In this document: piece after piece, positions 19,093 through 28,433 of the stretch | Numbering within the stretch: the first letter of the stretch is position 1 | How the letters are laid out: each line of letters opens with the position of its first letter | Source: CAIKMD01 sp963702925 | GTDB taxonomy: Bacteria; Pseudomonadota; Alphaproteobacteria; ATCC43930; CGMCC-115725 | Assembly (NCBI GenBank): GCA_963702925.1 | Contig: OY969771.1 | Coordinates: 3,162,001 to 3,226,000, forward strand | Direction of reading: 5' to 3' | Length of the DNA: 64,000 nucleotides | Position numbers and translations under genes: made by a program | Notes under the pieces: model-generated | The model's database searches: none | What the model saw: the letters and a program-made list of their open reading frames with translations, nothing else | What the model was told of the DNA's origin: nothing

Positions 19093-19129
19093 GTCGCCGG
19101 CGCATGTGCCGGCGACGTGCGGCGCTTTT
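19093..19129 (+). terminator. Hairpin between convergent genes, likely terminator
   Basis: A perfect 9-base-pair stem (GTCGCCGGC 19093-19101, GCCGGCGAC 19108-19116) with a six-base loop, followed by TTTT at 19126-19129. It lies between the ends of two converging genes. Confidence 0.55.
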
Positions 19130-19159
19130 CGCCGCGGCGATACGGCTCAATCGAGGCGG

Positions 19160-20074
19160 CTAGAGCGGCGCCACGCGCCAACGTTCCGCGCGCGGCATCG
19201 CCGCTAGCAGGCGGCGGGCGAGGTTTTCCGGCGTCAGCGCCCGCAGCCCGAAAGCGAATTGCGGCGTGATGCTCGCGGCGACGAGCGCAAGCTTTCCGGT
19301 ATCGGCGGCGATCAGAACCGAACCGATATGCCGCACCGTGTCGAAACCCGTGGCGATCATGCGCCGCGTGCCAAGACGCTCCGCGGCGCCGGCGAGATGC
19401 GATGCTTGCGTGCTGTCTGTCTCAGCGGACATCACCAGCATGCCTTGCGCGCCGGCGGCTTCTGCGAACTCGTGAATACGCTTCGCGCAGGCAGGGTCGG
19501 TCGGCGAGCCGCATGATGCGTCAATGATGACCTTGCGTCCATTCGCGGCGGCGACGGTCTTGCTGAGAGTCGCGGCATCCGAGACATGCACCAAGGGTAA
19601 GCCCAGCACCTCGAGATGCTCCTCGAGCTGGGTCGGTTCCGCGCCGATGCGCGCAGTCGTATCGATGACCAGAACCTCGTGTTCGTCGAATCGCGCGGCG
19701 AGCTTTGCCACCAGGGTGCTGGCGCCCGCGCCTTGCATGCCATAAAGCAGGATCGGGGTTTGGAACGCCGCGTCGAGCGGGAGAAAATGGAAATGCGACG
19801 CCAAGGCGACCGCCAGCCGATCGACCAGACGCGAGGCGTGGGGCGGTGCTGCGCCGAGTCCGGCGAGCCGCTCGATCAACGCATCGGGAAGCATGTGACC
19901 GCGCAACACCTCGTCGATCGAGGTGGCGTCCTCGCTCGCTCGCGGCGGCGCCACGCTCGCTTGCGGCGCGTGCTGATAGGCGGCTGGGTGAGGGACGACG
20001 CCGTGCGCCTGTTGCGGGCCGGCCGGGATGTGCGATTGTTCGGCGAGTTGCGACGACGGGCGACGAAACGCCAT
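19160..20074 (-). CDS. Degenerate FlhF/SRP54-type GTPase-like protein
   Basis: From ATG 20074 (AGGGG about nine bases upstream) the protein is 304 residues. After a Pro/Gln-rich N-terminus and a short helical domain, the order of motifs follows the FlhF/SRP NG fold, but each is altered. The P-loop is GMQGAGAST at 112-120, with Ala118 in place of the essential Lys. The DTTARIGAEPTQL segment (138-150) matches DTYRIGAVEQL. IDASCG (185-190) stands in for DTAG, and TGFD (242-245) for TKLD. It is alone, with no flagellar genes nearby. Nucleotide hydrolysis is unlikely. Confidence 0.72.
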   Translation of the reverse strand: MAFRRPSSQLAEQSHIPAGPQQAHGVVPHPAAYQHAPQASVAPPRASEDATSIDEVLRGHMLPDALIERLAGLGAAPPHASRLVDRLAVALASHFHFLPLDAAFQTPILLYGMQGAGASTLVAKLAARFDEHEVLVIDTTARIGAEPTQLEEHLEVLGLPLVHVSDAATLSKTVAAANGRKVIIDASCGSPTDPACAKRIHEFAEAAGAQGMLVMSAETDSTQASHLAGAAERLGTRRMIATGFDTVRHIGSVLIAADTGKLALVAASITPQFAFGLRALTPENLARRLLAAMPRAERWRVAPL

Positions 20075-20228
20075 GCGAAATGATCCCCTGAACAAGACAC
20101 TGAGTTTCGCGGGAAAGCGTTAACAATTGATGGCCGAACTGTGTCCTTCGCGGTATCGTTACCGCAAAATGCACGGCGTCGCGCCGCGGTGCTGTGTGTG
20201 CAGGCCGATTTTGCAGGGAGGGGCAAGC

Positions 20229-21485
20229 ATGGTGACGCTCACGTGGCGTAGAGTCGCAGCTTTGACAATTGGTGTTGCCGCGTCGTTGCTGGCGCGTGAT
20301 GCGGGCGCGGCGGATCCGATCAAGCTCGGTTTCAGCATGTCGCTGACCGGTGCCGTCGCAAACACGGGCCGTGTCGCATTGGCCGCGCAAAAGCTGTGGG
20401 AGAGCGACATCAACGCCAAGGGCGGGCTGCTCGGCCGGCCGGTGCAACTGGTCTATTACGACGACCAAAGTAGCCCGGCGAATGTGCCCGGCATCTACAC
20501 CAAGCTTTTGGATATCGACAAGGTCGACTTGGTCGTCGGGCCTTATTCGACGGTGCAAACGGCGCCCGCCATGGCGACGGTGATGGAGCATGGCAAGGTC
20601 ATGGTCGGCCTCTCGGCCATCAACATCAACAGCCAGTTCCATTACCCGAAATATTTTTCCATGACGAATGCCGGGCCGCGTCCGAACGAAGTCTTTTCCG
20701 AAGGCTTCCTCGCGGTCGCGCTGCGCCAGAATCCGAAGCCTCAAACCATCGCGCTTTTGGGCGCCGACAACGAGTTCTCGCAGAACGTGCTCGACGCGGC
20801 GCGCAAAAACGCCACGAAAGCGGGGCTGAAGATCGTCTACGACAAATCCTATCCACCCTCGACCGTCGATTATTCGCCGATCGTCCGCGCCGTGCAGGCG
20901 GCCGATCCCGATATCGTCTATCTCGCTTCCTATCCGCAAGATTCGGTCGGCCTGCTGCGCGCGGTCAATGAGATCGGCTATGAGCCGAAAATGCTCGGCG
21001 GGGCGACGGTCGGGCTGAACAATGTCTCGAACAAGATGCAGCTGGGCCCGCTGCTGAATGGCGTCGTCGGTTACGAGAACTGGATCCCGGTGCCGACCCT
21101 GATGTTCCCCGGCGTGAAGGATGTGCTCGACCGCTACCAGGCCGAGGCCAAGACCGAAGGGCTCGATCCGCTGGGTTACGGCATGGTGCCGACCGCCTAT
21201 GCCGAGGTGCAGCTTCTCGGCGAAGCGGTTGCCGCGACCGGCAGCCTCGATCCCGACAAGATCGCCGCCTATCTGCACGGCAACACCGTCCACACCGTTT
21301 GGGGCGATATCTCCTTCGGGTCGGACGGCGAATGGAACGAAGGCCGCGTGCTCGTGGTTCAGTATCACGGGATCACCGGCAAGACCATCGACCAGTTCAC
21401 TGATCCGGCTAAGATGACCGTGCTCGACCCGGCGAAGTTCAAATCGGGCGAGCTTATCTATCCCTATGCGAACGCGCTGCAATGA
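20229..21485 (+). CDS. Liv-type ABC transporter substrate-binding protein
   Basis: The 418-residue periplasmic protein starts at ATG 20229 after a GAGGGG site. It has a signal peptide cleaved near AGA-AD, then the LivK-type fold: IKLGFSMSLTGA, W..DINAKGGLLGR, and VGPYSTVQT. It very likely feeds the LivHMGF importer encoded 7 kb upstream, since that operon lacks a binding protein. The two VOC genes that follow it suggest an aromatic or related ligand (inference). Confidence 0.88.
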   Translation: MVTLTWRRVAALTIGVAASLLARDAGAADPIKLGFSMSLTGAVANTGRVALAAQKLWESDINAKGGLLGRPVQLVYYDDQSSPANVPGIYTKLLDIDKVDLVVGPYSTVQTAPAMATVMEHGKVMVGLSAININSQFHYPKYFSMTNAGPRPNEVFSEGFLAVALRQNPKPQTIALLGADNEFSQNVLDAARKNATKAGLKIVYDKSYPPSTVDYSPIVRAVQAADPDIVYLASYPQDSVGLLRAVNEIGYEPKMLGGATVGLNNVSNKMQLGPLLNGVVGYENWIPVPTLMFPGVKDVLDRYQAEAKTEGLDPLGYGMVPTAYAEVQLLGEAVAATGSLDPDKIAAYLHGNTVHTVWGDISFGSDGEWNEGRVLVVQYHGITGKTIDQFTDPAKMTVLDPAKFKSGELIYPYANALQ

Positions 21486-21510
21486 CGGTCGCGCGAGAAA
21501 GGAAATAATC

Positions 21511-22029
21511 ATGGTCACGCTGGCGGAGGTCACCGCGAAATCAATCGGCAAGGCGGCGGCGCCGGTCATCCGCCCGATCGGGTTGACGCGCGGCACGCTG
21601 GTGACGCGCGACCTCGCGACGACGAAGCGCTTTCTCGAAGAGCTTCTGGGGATGGAGTGCGTCGCCTTGGCACCCGGCCGCATGTTGGCGCGGCATCGCC
21701 GCGATCGCTGCGGCGCCCGCTATTGGGTGTTGGACATAAGGGAGGTCGACGAGGTCGCGCATCCGCAACGGATGGTCAATCATTGGGGCTTCATGGCGAC
21801 CAGCAACGAGGAGGTCGACCGCGCCCATGCGGCGGCGTCGGCCAACAAGGAGAAATACGGCTTGAAGCGGGTGCATCCGCCTAAGGGCAATCACGGCTCC
21901 TATAGTTTCTATTTCGAGGACGTGGACAGCAATTGGTGGGAGATCGAGTGCCGCGCGGAGGAGATCTCCTACGCCGCGTCCGTCGCCGCGGGCGATCCGG
22001 CCCCTCAACCGGCGGGAGCCGAAGCATGA
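21511..22029 (+). CDS. VOC-family (glyoxalase/extradiol dioxygenase-like) protein
   Basis: A 172-residue protein from ATG 21511 with an AAAGGAA site upstream. The VOC pattern GTLVTRDLATTKRFLEE.LGM opens the domain, NHWGF appears midway, and DSNWWEIE closes it. The first metal-ligand His expected in many members is not evident, so metal use is uncertain. It lies 25 bases after the binding-protein gene and overlaps the next VOC gene by four bases. Confidence 0.78.
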   Translation: MVTLAEVTAKSIGKAAAPVIRPIGLTRGTLVTRDLATTKRFLEELLGMECVALAPGRMLARHRRDRCGARYWVLDIREVDEVAHPQRMVNHWGFMATSNEEVDRAHAAASANKEKYGLKRVHPPKGNHGSYSFYFEDVDSNWWEIECRAEEISYAASVAAGDPAPQPAGAEA

Positions 22030-22466
22030 GCGCCGCGCCACCGGTCGAGATCACCAGCTTTTCGCATGGAACCTTGGGCCTGCGCGATGCCGAGCGCACG
22101 CAGCGCTTCTATAAGGAGTTCCTCGGGCTTCACAGCGTCCGCAAAGCCAATGGGACGCAATATGTCTGGCTCGGCGGCGAATGGATCATCGCCTGCCTGC
22201 CCACGGGCAAGGCGCCGCGGCAGTTGCAGGGGACGGAGAATCGCTGGGCCTTGCAAGTCGCCACATCGGCCGAGGTCGATGCGGCGCGCGAGGCGGCCTT
22301 GGCGCAACAGCGTCAATGGGACATCCAGCAGGTCGGCCCGATCGAGCTTGATGGCGATACGCGTTCATTCAGCCTGCAGGATCTCGACGGCAATTGGTGG
22401 GAGATCTTTCACCGTCCCGGCCATCTCTACGACGATGTGTTCGAGGGCGGCCAGGTTTCCGCCTGA
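22026..22466 (+). CDS. VOC-family protein, second of a tandem pair
   Basis: A 146-residue protein starting at ATG 22026, overlapping the previous stop as ATGA. It shows FSHGTLGLRDAERTQRFYKEFLGL and DLDGNWWEIFHRP, the two ends of a VOC domain. Similar architecture to its neighbour suggests tandem duplication or a heterodimer. The reaction is unknown. Confidence 0.78.
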   Translation: MSAAPPVEITSFSHGTLGLRDAERTQRFYKEFLGLHSVRKANGTQYVWLGGEWIIACLPTGKAPRQLQGTENRWALQVATSAEVDAAREAALAQQRQWDIQQVGPIELDGDTRSFSLQDLDGNWWEIFHRPGHLYDDVFEGGQVSA

Positions 22467-22506
22467 CGAGAGCACCTCAATACGTGAGTAAGATGCTACG
22501 GGTTCG

Positions 22507-23142
22507 ATGATGCATTTTGGCGCGGATCTCGGCGCCTTTGGTGCATTCTTATCCGTGGTCGTGATCGACGTCGTGCTCGCCGGCGACAACGCCATCGTGG
22601 TCGGCATGGCAGCGGCGGGCTTTCCAGCGCGGCAGCGGCGGCGGGTCATCTTGTGGGGTATCGTCGCTGCGACCGTGCTGCGCATCGCGCTCGCGGGCGT
22701 CGTGACCGAGCTGCTCGCGATCATCGGCCTGACCTTCGCGGGCGGGCTTTTGCTGCTCTGGGTGGCGTGGAAATTCTACCGCGAACTGGCCGCGCCGCAT
22801 GCCGGGCGCTCGAAGGCGGGCCAATCGCCCAAGAGCTTCAGCGCGGCGCTGCTGCAAATCGTGCTCGCCGATCTGTCGATGTCGCTCGACAATGTGCTCG
22901 CCGTGGCCGGCACGGCGCGCGGGCATTTCTGGGTTCTGGTCAGCGGCCTCGTTCTGTCGGTGACGCTGATGGGCGCGGCGTCGGAGCTGATGGCCCGGCT
23001 GATCGCGCGCCATGCCTGGATCGCCTGGATCGGTCTCGGGATTGTGACCGTCGTCGCGCTTCGGATGATCTATGACGGCTGGGCCGAGGTGGCGGCCGTG
23101 CTGTCGCTCGCCCGAGGACTGTCGACAAACTGGGTGTTGTAA
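22507..23142 (+). CDS. TerC/YjbE-family integral membrane protein
   Basis: At 211 residues it has about six to seven membrane helices with the two acidic family motifs VVLAGDNAIVV near residue 24 and DLSMSLDNVLAV near 122. TerC-type proteins are linked to metal-ion export, mainly manganese, or to membrane stress. Its 3' end overlaps the end of the convergent ABC exporter gene by 73 bases. No riboswitch was recognised upstream. Confidence 0.88.
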   Translation: MMHFGADLGAFGAFLSVVVIDVVLAGDNAIVVGMAAAGFPARQRRRVILWGIVAATVLRIALAGVVTELLAIIGLTFAGGLLLLWVAWKFYRELAAPHAGRSKAGQSPKSFSAALLQIVLADLSMSLDNVLAVAGTARGHFWVLVSGLVLSVTLMGAASELMARLIARHAWIAWIGLGIVTVVALRMIYDGWAEVAAVLSLARGLSTNWVL

Positions 23143-24872
23143 AGCTCGGTGAATATCCCGCCCTTGCGCATCAGTTCGTTGAAACTGCCGCTTTCGGCAA
23201 TCGTGCCGTTGCGCAGCACCAAAATGAGGTCGGCGTTGCGCACGGTTGACAGCCGGTGCGCGATGATGAAAGTGGTGCGGCCGGCGGTAAGCCGCGCGAT
23301 CCCTTCCATCACCATGGCTTCGGTTTCGACGTCGAGCGCCGAGGTCGGCTCGTCGAGAATCAGGATCGGCGCGTTGCGCAAGATCGCGCGCGCGATGGTC
23401 AGGCGCTGCTTTTCGCCTTCTGAGAGCGTGGCCGTGTCGCCCAGCACCGTGTCGTAGCCCTGCGGCAGAGATTTCACGAGCGTGTCGATACGCGCCAGCC
23501 GCGCGGCGTCCTCGATTTCGGCATCGGTCGCGTCGGGCCGGCCATAGGCGATGTTGTCGCGTACCGACATCGGAAACACCAAAGGCGGCTGAAGCACCAT
23601 CGCGATCTGCTGGCGCAGCGATTTGAGCCGATACGAGCGGACATCGAGGTTGTCGATCAGAACGGTGCCCGTGCTCGGATCGAAAAATCGTGGCAGCAAC
23701 CCCATCATGGTCGATTTGCCGGCGCCGGTGGCGCCGACCAGGGCCACCTTCATGCCGGCCGAGACGTCGAGATTGATCTCGTTCAGCACCGGCATTTCTT
23801 CGCGGTAGCGGAAGCTGACATGATGCCATTCGATCGCGCCCGAAGCACCTTCGGGCGGAAAATCGTGCCAGCCGTCCTTGAGATCAGGCTCGGTGTCGAG
23901 CACTTCGAAGCAACGCCGCGCGCCAACTCGCGCACCGGCAATGAGGCCCCAGCTCTGGGTGATCTGATTCACCGGCGTGTAAAGCTGCGCAAGGTAGGAG
24001 ATGAACACGATGAGCTGGCCGACTGAAAGGCTGCCGCCGAGCACCGAGCGCGCGCCGACATAGACCACCAAAGCGGTGCCGCAAGCGATCAGCGCATTGA
24101 CCATGCCGGAATAGAGCGTCTGCCAGCTGTAAAGCCGCAGCGTGGCCTTGAGGCTCGCGCGGCTTGCGCCCATGAAACGGCGATATTCCTCTTCCTCCTT
24201 GGTGAAGGCCTGCACCACCTTGATCGAGCTCATAGCCCATTGGACGAGGGTATAGACATGGCTTTCGCGGTCGCGCACTTCGGTCGCGACTTCGGTGATC
24301 TTGCGGTTGAAGAGCGCGATCAGCGCGAACAGCAGCGGTACGATGGTGAGCGAGACCAAGGTTAAGGTCGCATCGAGCGGGATCAGCACCGCGAGCATGC
24401 CGCCGAGCAGCACCAGCGCCGACACGATCGGCAGCAGCCCATTCATGATCACGGTTTGCACGGCGAAGCTGTCGGCGGTGATGCGGTACATCAGATCGCC
24501 GACTTTCTGCCGGCTATGGAAGGCGAGCGAGAGCCGCTGCAAATGCGCGTAGAGCGCGCCGCGCAGGTCGTTGACCATGCTTTGGCCGACGCCGATGGTG
24601 GTGACGTTGTGCAAGAGCGCCAACAGTCCAGAGCCGATATTGACGACGACCATGCCGAGGCAGGCGGCGATCAGCAGTGTCGCAGGCGAAAGGGTTTCGA
24701 GCATCGGCCAAGTCGATGCTTTCCCGGCCAGCACGTCGTCGATCACGAGCTGCAAGGGCCAAGGCTTCAGCAACTCGAAGCCGGACATCAGGAAGATCTG
24801 GGCAAGCGCCCAGGCGATGCGCCATTTATAGGGGCCGAGATAGGGCAGAAGCTTCCAGGCCAAGCCGCGCAT
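23070..24872 (-). CDS. ABC exporter, fused membrane and ATPase domains (MsbA/NdvA-like)
   Basis: This 600-residue half-transporter has six membrane helices in residues 1-320, then an ATPase with Walker A GATGAGKST near residue 381, signature LSEGEKQRL near 482 and Walker B ILILDEPTSALD. The layout fits exporters of lipids, peptides or cyclic glucans. It begins 10 bases after the glycosidase-glycosyltransferase gene and thus probably exports that enzyme's product. Its last 73 bases overlap the convergent TerC gene. Confidence 0.9.
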   Translation of the reverse strand: MRGLAWKLLPYLGPYKWRIAWALAQIFLMSGFELLKPWPLQLVIDDVLAGKASTWPMLETLSPATLLIAACLGMVVVNIGSGLLALLHNVTTIGVGQSMVNDLRGALYAHLQRLSLAFHSRQKVGDLMYRITADSFAVQTVIMNGLLPIVSALVLLGGMLAVLIPLDATLTLVSLTIVPLLFALIALFNRKITEVATEVRDRESHVYTLVQWAMSSIKVVQAFTKEEEEYRRFMGASRASLKATLRLYSWQTLYSGMVNALIACGTALVVYVGARSVLGGSLSVGQLIVFISYLAQLYTPVNQITQSWGLIAGARVGARRCFEVLDTEPDLKDGWHDFPPEGASGAIEWHHVSFRYREEMPVLNEINLDVSAGMKVALVGATGAGKSTMMGLLPRFFDPSTGTVLIDNLDVRSYRLKSLRQQIAMVLQPPLVFPMSVRDNIAYGRPDATDAEIEDAARLARIDTLVKSLPQGYDTVLGDTATLSEGEKQRLTIARAILRNAPILILDEPTSALDVETEAMVMEGIARLTAGRTTFIIAHRLSTVRNADLILVLRNGTIAESGSFNELMRKGGIFTELYNTQFVDSPRASDSTAATSAQPS

Positions 24873-24882
24873 GTTCCGCGCC

Positions 24883-27426
24883 TCAGCCCGGTTTGACCGG
24901 CGCGAGGTTCTGGCGTTTGGCCACGGTTTCGACGATGCGGTGCATGAGACGGCCGAATTCGACCGTGCGATAGGCGATCAGCGCGCCTTGAGCGATTCCC
25001 ATCAGCCCGACTACCGTGGCCCAGCCGGGCGCGTCGAGAATGAGCGCGCCGGCGGTGCCGATCGCGTAGGCGCGCAGCACGAAGGCCGAGAAGCGCGACA
25101 GACGCATGGTGCAGCGCACGCGCAGCAGGCGCTTCTCGCCGCCGTGATTCTCGGTACAGACGAGCAAATAGGCTCGGCTCCAAAGACCGCGCGCGATCTT
25201 CAAATCCCAATCGTTCCAGCCCTGGTCCATCTGGATGAAGTATTTCTGCGGCGTCAGGAAACGCATGAGCTCGCCGAGCAGAACTTCCTTCTCGTCGCTC
25301 TTTTCGCTCCAATACGAGAGATAGAAGGTGCGGTCGCGCCAATCGACGCGCGCTTCCTGCATGGTCTGAGCGAGCCCGCCGGTCGAATCCGCGGTCTTCA
25401 TCTCGCGCCAACGCCATTTGAGCCGTTCCCAGCCGCGCAGGATCGGGCCGAGATAGATGAGGAGCGCGACCAGCGCCCGCGCCTTGATGCTGCGGAAGCG
25501 CTTGTCGATCGGCGCGCGCAGCGCCCCCTCGATGCACATGACCCAGGTGACCGCGAGCGGCACGACAAAGAGCAGCATCCAGCCGCCGGCGACGATGCCG
25601 ATCAAGGCCAGGATAATGGCCACGATGTTCCACTCGAAGGTGAGCGGGAGGAAAGCGGCGAGCGAGGAAGGCGGCTCGTAAAGCGTCTGGAACAGGCCGC
25701 GGCCGAAAACACCGGAATAGATCACCGGCCGGCGCGACAGCAGCAGCGCGGCGGACAGATCGCCGTAAATGCGGCCGAGCCATTTCGCTTGGCCGAAGAG
25801 ATTGAAGCGGATGGGATGCTTCGAATAGACCAGCGCCTCGGCTTTGCCGTAGCCGCGTTGCTGCCCGAGATAGGCTTTCACCGTGTTGCGGCGGAAATGC
25901 CAGACCACGGCCGCCGGGCTGAAGCCGATGGTGTAGCCCGCATCCTGAAAGCGCCAGCAGATATCGACGTCGTCGCCGGCGGCGCGGTAGACCGGATCGA
26001 ACCCGCCCAGGCGCAGCAGCACGTCGCGCCGGAACGCCATGTTGCAGCCGGCAATGTGCTCGGCGACATCATCGGCGAGCAGCACATGAGTCGGCCCGCC
26101 GGGCGACACCGCAACCGCGGCGGGCACCAAACTATCCTCGGGCGGCGGGAAATTCGGACCGCCGCAAGCGACGAGTTCCGACGCTTCCATGCGCGCGACG
26201 AGATAGCTGAGCCAATCGGGATCAGCGACGCAGTCGCTGTCGGTATAAGCGACGATCTCGCCCGTGGATGCCTCCGCGCCGACATTGCGCGCAACGCTCA
26301 GACCCTTATTGGGCTGCGAAATGATGCGGCAATAGCCGTAGCGCTCGGCGATGGCGAGGCTGCCATCGGTCGAGCCGTCATTGACGACAATCACCTCGTA
26401 ATCGGGATAGTTGAGCTTGGCCAGCAATTCGAGACACGGTGCCAAGGTCCGCTCGGCGTTGTAGGTGCACACCACCACCGAGACGCGCGGCGTGCGCGGC
26501 AGGCTCGGCGGGATCGGCCCGTGATAGCGCGCCTGCACCGCAGCGAAGGCCGGCTTGGGCTCGCGGTTGCGATCGACCAGTCCGAAGGCCCAATCCTCGA
26601 TCAAATGTCCACCGGTGAACCATTCGTCGGTCCAGGCGAAGACGAAAGCGCCGGCGACGCCCATCTCGAACGCTGTGCGCAGCTGCCAGGACAGGATTCG
26701 CGCCTGCTCCTCGGTGCCTTCGCGCATCGAATCGATGCCGAATTCGGTCAGCACGAGCGGGCGATCGACCGCCAGGTTGTGCAGCCGCGAGACGTAGCGG
26801 CGGAACGCGCCCTCTTGATGGAGATAGACGTTGAAGCAAAGGAAATCGGTGAAATCGACCGTGAGATATTCGGTCGACGGGAAATTGGCGTAGCTCACCA
26901 GCCGGTCGGGATCGAAATCCTTGATCAGGCCGACGAGGCGTTTCAAGAAAGCGCGCACCCGGTCCGGGCTGTGCCAGCGCACCATGTCAGGCGGGATCTC
27001 ATTGCCGACGAGATAGGCGAAGATCGCCGGATGACGGTTCATGCTTTTGACCGTCTCGACGATCACGCGCTCGACGTCGCGTTCGATCTCCACGCTATCG
27101 AGGAAGGTGACGTGCTGCGACCAAGGAATGCCGACCAGCACCTTGAGGCCGTGGTCGTCGGCCAGATCGAGCAGCCATAGCGGCGGCACCGTGAAAACGC
27201 GAAGCGTATTGACGCCGGCTTCGCTCATCAGCGTGAAGTCGCGCCGCGCGACCTCCTGCTCGGGGAATTGGGTCCCGTGCGAGCCGACCGGGAAGGGACC
27301 GTAAGTCACGCCTTTGATGAAGAACTTTTCCTCGCCGGAAAAGAAGAACTTGCCGCGGACGCGAATCGGCCCTCGTGCCGCGGTGCGTGCGCCCGCGCCG
27401 GGAACGACGGTCGAGTCCGGCGCCAT
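24883..27426 (-). CDS. Glycosidase (clan GH-A barrel) - GT2 glycosyltransferase fusion
   Basis: From ATG 27426, which shares one base with the galE stop, the protein is 847 residues. Residues 20-305 form a TIM-barrel glycosidase of clan GH-A (GH2/GH5-like): the acid/base pair is NE at 142-143 and the nucleophile Glu228 lies in LTEFG. Residues 314-560 are a GT2 domain: VSVVVCTYN, VNDGSTDGS, DSD at 396-398, GDDVDICWR near 484. Two or more membrane helices follow around 610-700 and again near the end. It probably builds and remodels or transfers a glycan at the membrane. Confidence 0.82.
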   Translation of the reverse strand: MAPDSTVVPGAGARTAARGPIRVRGKFFFSGEEKFFIKGVTYGPFPVGSHGTQFPEQEVARRDFTLMSEAGVNTLRVFTVPPLWLLDLADDHGLKVLVGIPWSQHVTFLDSVEIERDVERVIVETVKSMNRHPAIFAYLVGNEIPPDMVRWHSPDRVRAFLKRLVGLIKDFDPDRLVSYANFPSTEYLTVDFTDFLCFNVYLHQEGAFRRYVSRLHNLAVDRPLVLTEFGIDSMREGTEEQARILSWQLRTAFEMGVAGAFVFAWTDEWFTGGHLIEDWAFGLVDRNREPKPAFAAVQARYHGPIPPSLPRTPRVSVVVCTYNAERTLAPCLELLAKLNYPDYEVIVVNDGSTDGSLAIAERYGYCRIISQPNKGLSVARNVGAEASTGEIVAYTDSDCVADPDWLSYLVARMEASELVACGGPNFPPPEDSLVPAAVAVSPGGPTHVLLADDVAEHIAGCNMAFRRDVLLRLGGFDPVYRAAGDDVDICWRFQDAGYTIGFSPAAVVWHFRRNTVKAYLGQQRGYGKAEALVYSKHPIRFNLFGQAKWLGRIYGDLSAALLLSRRPVIYSGVFGRGLFQTLYEPPSSLAAFLPLTFEWNIVAIILALIGIVAGGWMLLFVVPLAVTWVMCIEGALRAPIDKRFRSIKARALVALLIYLGPILRGWERLKWRWREMKTADSTGGLAQTMQEARVDWRDRTFYLSYWSEKSDEKEVLLGELMRFLTPQKYFIQMDQGWNDWDLKIARGLWSRAYLLVCTENHGGEKRLLRVRCTMRLSRFSAFVLRAYAIGTAGALILDAPGWATVVGLMGIAQGALIAYRTVEFGRLMHRIVETVAKRQNLAPVKPG

Positions 27427-28433
27427 CAGCCGCGCGCTCCAGGAGCCGTCGCAGGCGCAAAGCGGCGCTGATGCCACGCCCAGGCGGTCTCGATGATGCG
27501 ATCGAGCGAGGCGAGCGCCGGTGTCCAGCCGAGAAGCTGGCGCGCGCGCGCCGGATCGGCGACGAGGATGGGGGGATCGCCCGGCCGGCGCGTGGTGTCG
27601 CGGCTCGGGATCGGGCAGCCGGTGACGCGCTTGGCCGCATCGATGGTCGCGCGGACCGAATGGCCTTCGCCGGTACCGAGATTGAGCGCGGTGCTCTCGC
27701 CGCCGTTTTCGAGATAGCGCAGCGCGAGGACATGGGCTTCGGCCAGGTCCTGAACATGGATGTAGTCGCGGATCGCGGTTCCGTCCGGCGTGGGGTAGTC
27801 AGTGCCGAACACGTCGATCTGTGCGCGGCGCTTCAACGCCACGTCGAGGATCAAGGGGATGAGATGCGTCTCGGGGCTATGGGCCTCGCCGATCTCGCCC
27901 TCGGGATCGGCGCCGGCCGCGTTGAAATAGCGCAGCGCGATGTGCCTGATGCCATGGGCGAGCCCGTGCCAGTAGAGCGCGCGCTCGATCATCAGCTTGG
28001 TCTCGCCGTAAGGGTTCACCGGCCGTTGCGGCGTCTCCTCGCGGATCGGCATGGTCTCGGGCAGGCCATAGGTCGCGCAGGTCGAGGAGAAGACGATGGT
28101 CTTCACCCCGGTCGCGAGCATGGTTTCCATTAGGCCCAGACTGTTAACCACATTGTTGTGGAAATATTTCTCGGGCTTCTCGACCAATTCGCCGACATAG
28201 GCATAGGCGGCGAAATGCATGATCGCGGCAATTTTGTGGCGGCGCAGGGTTTCGGCCAACAGCGTGCGGTCCGCCAGATCGCCCTCGATCAGCGGTCCCC
28301 AGCGCACGGCCTCGCGATGGCCATAGACCAGATTGTCATAGGCGACCGGCTCATAGCCCGCTTTGGCCAAGGCCTTGCACGCATGGGCGCCGATATAGCC
28401 CGCGCCGCCGGTAACCAAGATGGTCTTGCTCAT
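27426..28433 (-). CDS. galE: UDP-glucose 4-epimerase
   Basis: The 335-residue SDR protein starts at ATG 28433. It has the NAD motif TGGAGYIGAH near residue 8, FSSTCATYG with the catalytic Ser/Thr, and YGETK with the catalytic Tyr and Lys. RDYIHV.DLA and the C-terminal layout match GalE. It interconverts UDP-glucose and UDP-galactose. It is the first gene of a three-gene operon with the GH-GT2 fusion and the ABC exporter, so it probably supplies the sugar donor for that glycan. Confidence 0.92.
   Translation of the reverse strand: MSKTILVTGGAGYIGAHACKALAKAGYEPVAYDNLVYGHREAVRWGPLIEGDLADRTLLAETLRRHKIAAIMHFAAYAYVGELVEKPEKYFHNNVVNSLGLMETMLATGVKTIVFSSTCATYGLPETMPIREETPQRPVNPYGETKLMIERALYWHGLAHGIRHIALRYFNAAGADPEGEIGEAHSPETHLIPLILDVALKRRAQIDVFGTDYPTPDGTAIRDYIHVQDLAEAHVLALRYLENGGESTALNLGTGEGHSVRATIDAAKRVTGCPIPSRDTTRRPGDPPILVADPARARQLLGWTPALASLDRIIETAWAWHQRRFAPATAPGARG

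Noticed and set aside
19521..21683. A 720-codon minus-strand frame spanning the binding-protein gene
   Set aside because: It is antisense to the substrate-binding protein and out of frame with the GTPase-like gene; no domain or conserved start is seen.
24871..27180. A 769-codon open frame on the plus strand opposite the GH-GT2 gene
   Set aside because: It is Asp/Arg/Gln-rich low-information sequence with no known motif, and it lies fully antisense to a gene with clear catalytic motifs. Such frames are common in GC-rich DNA.
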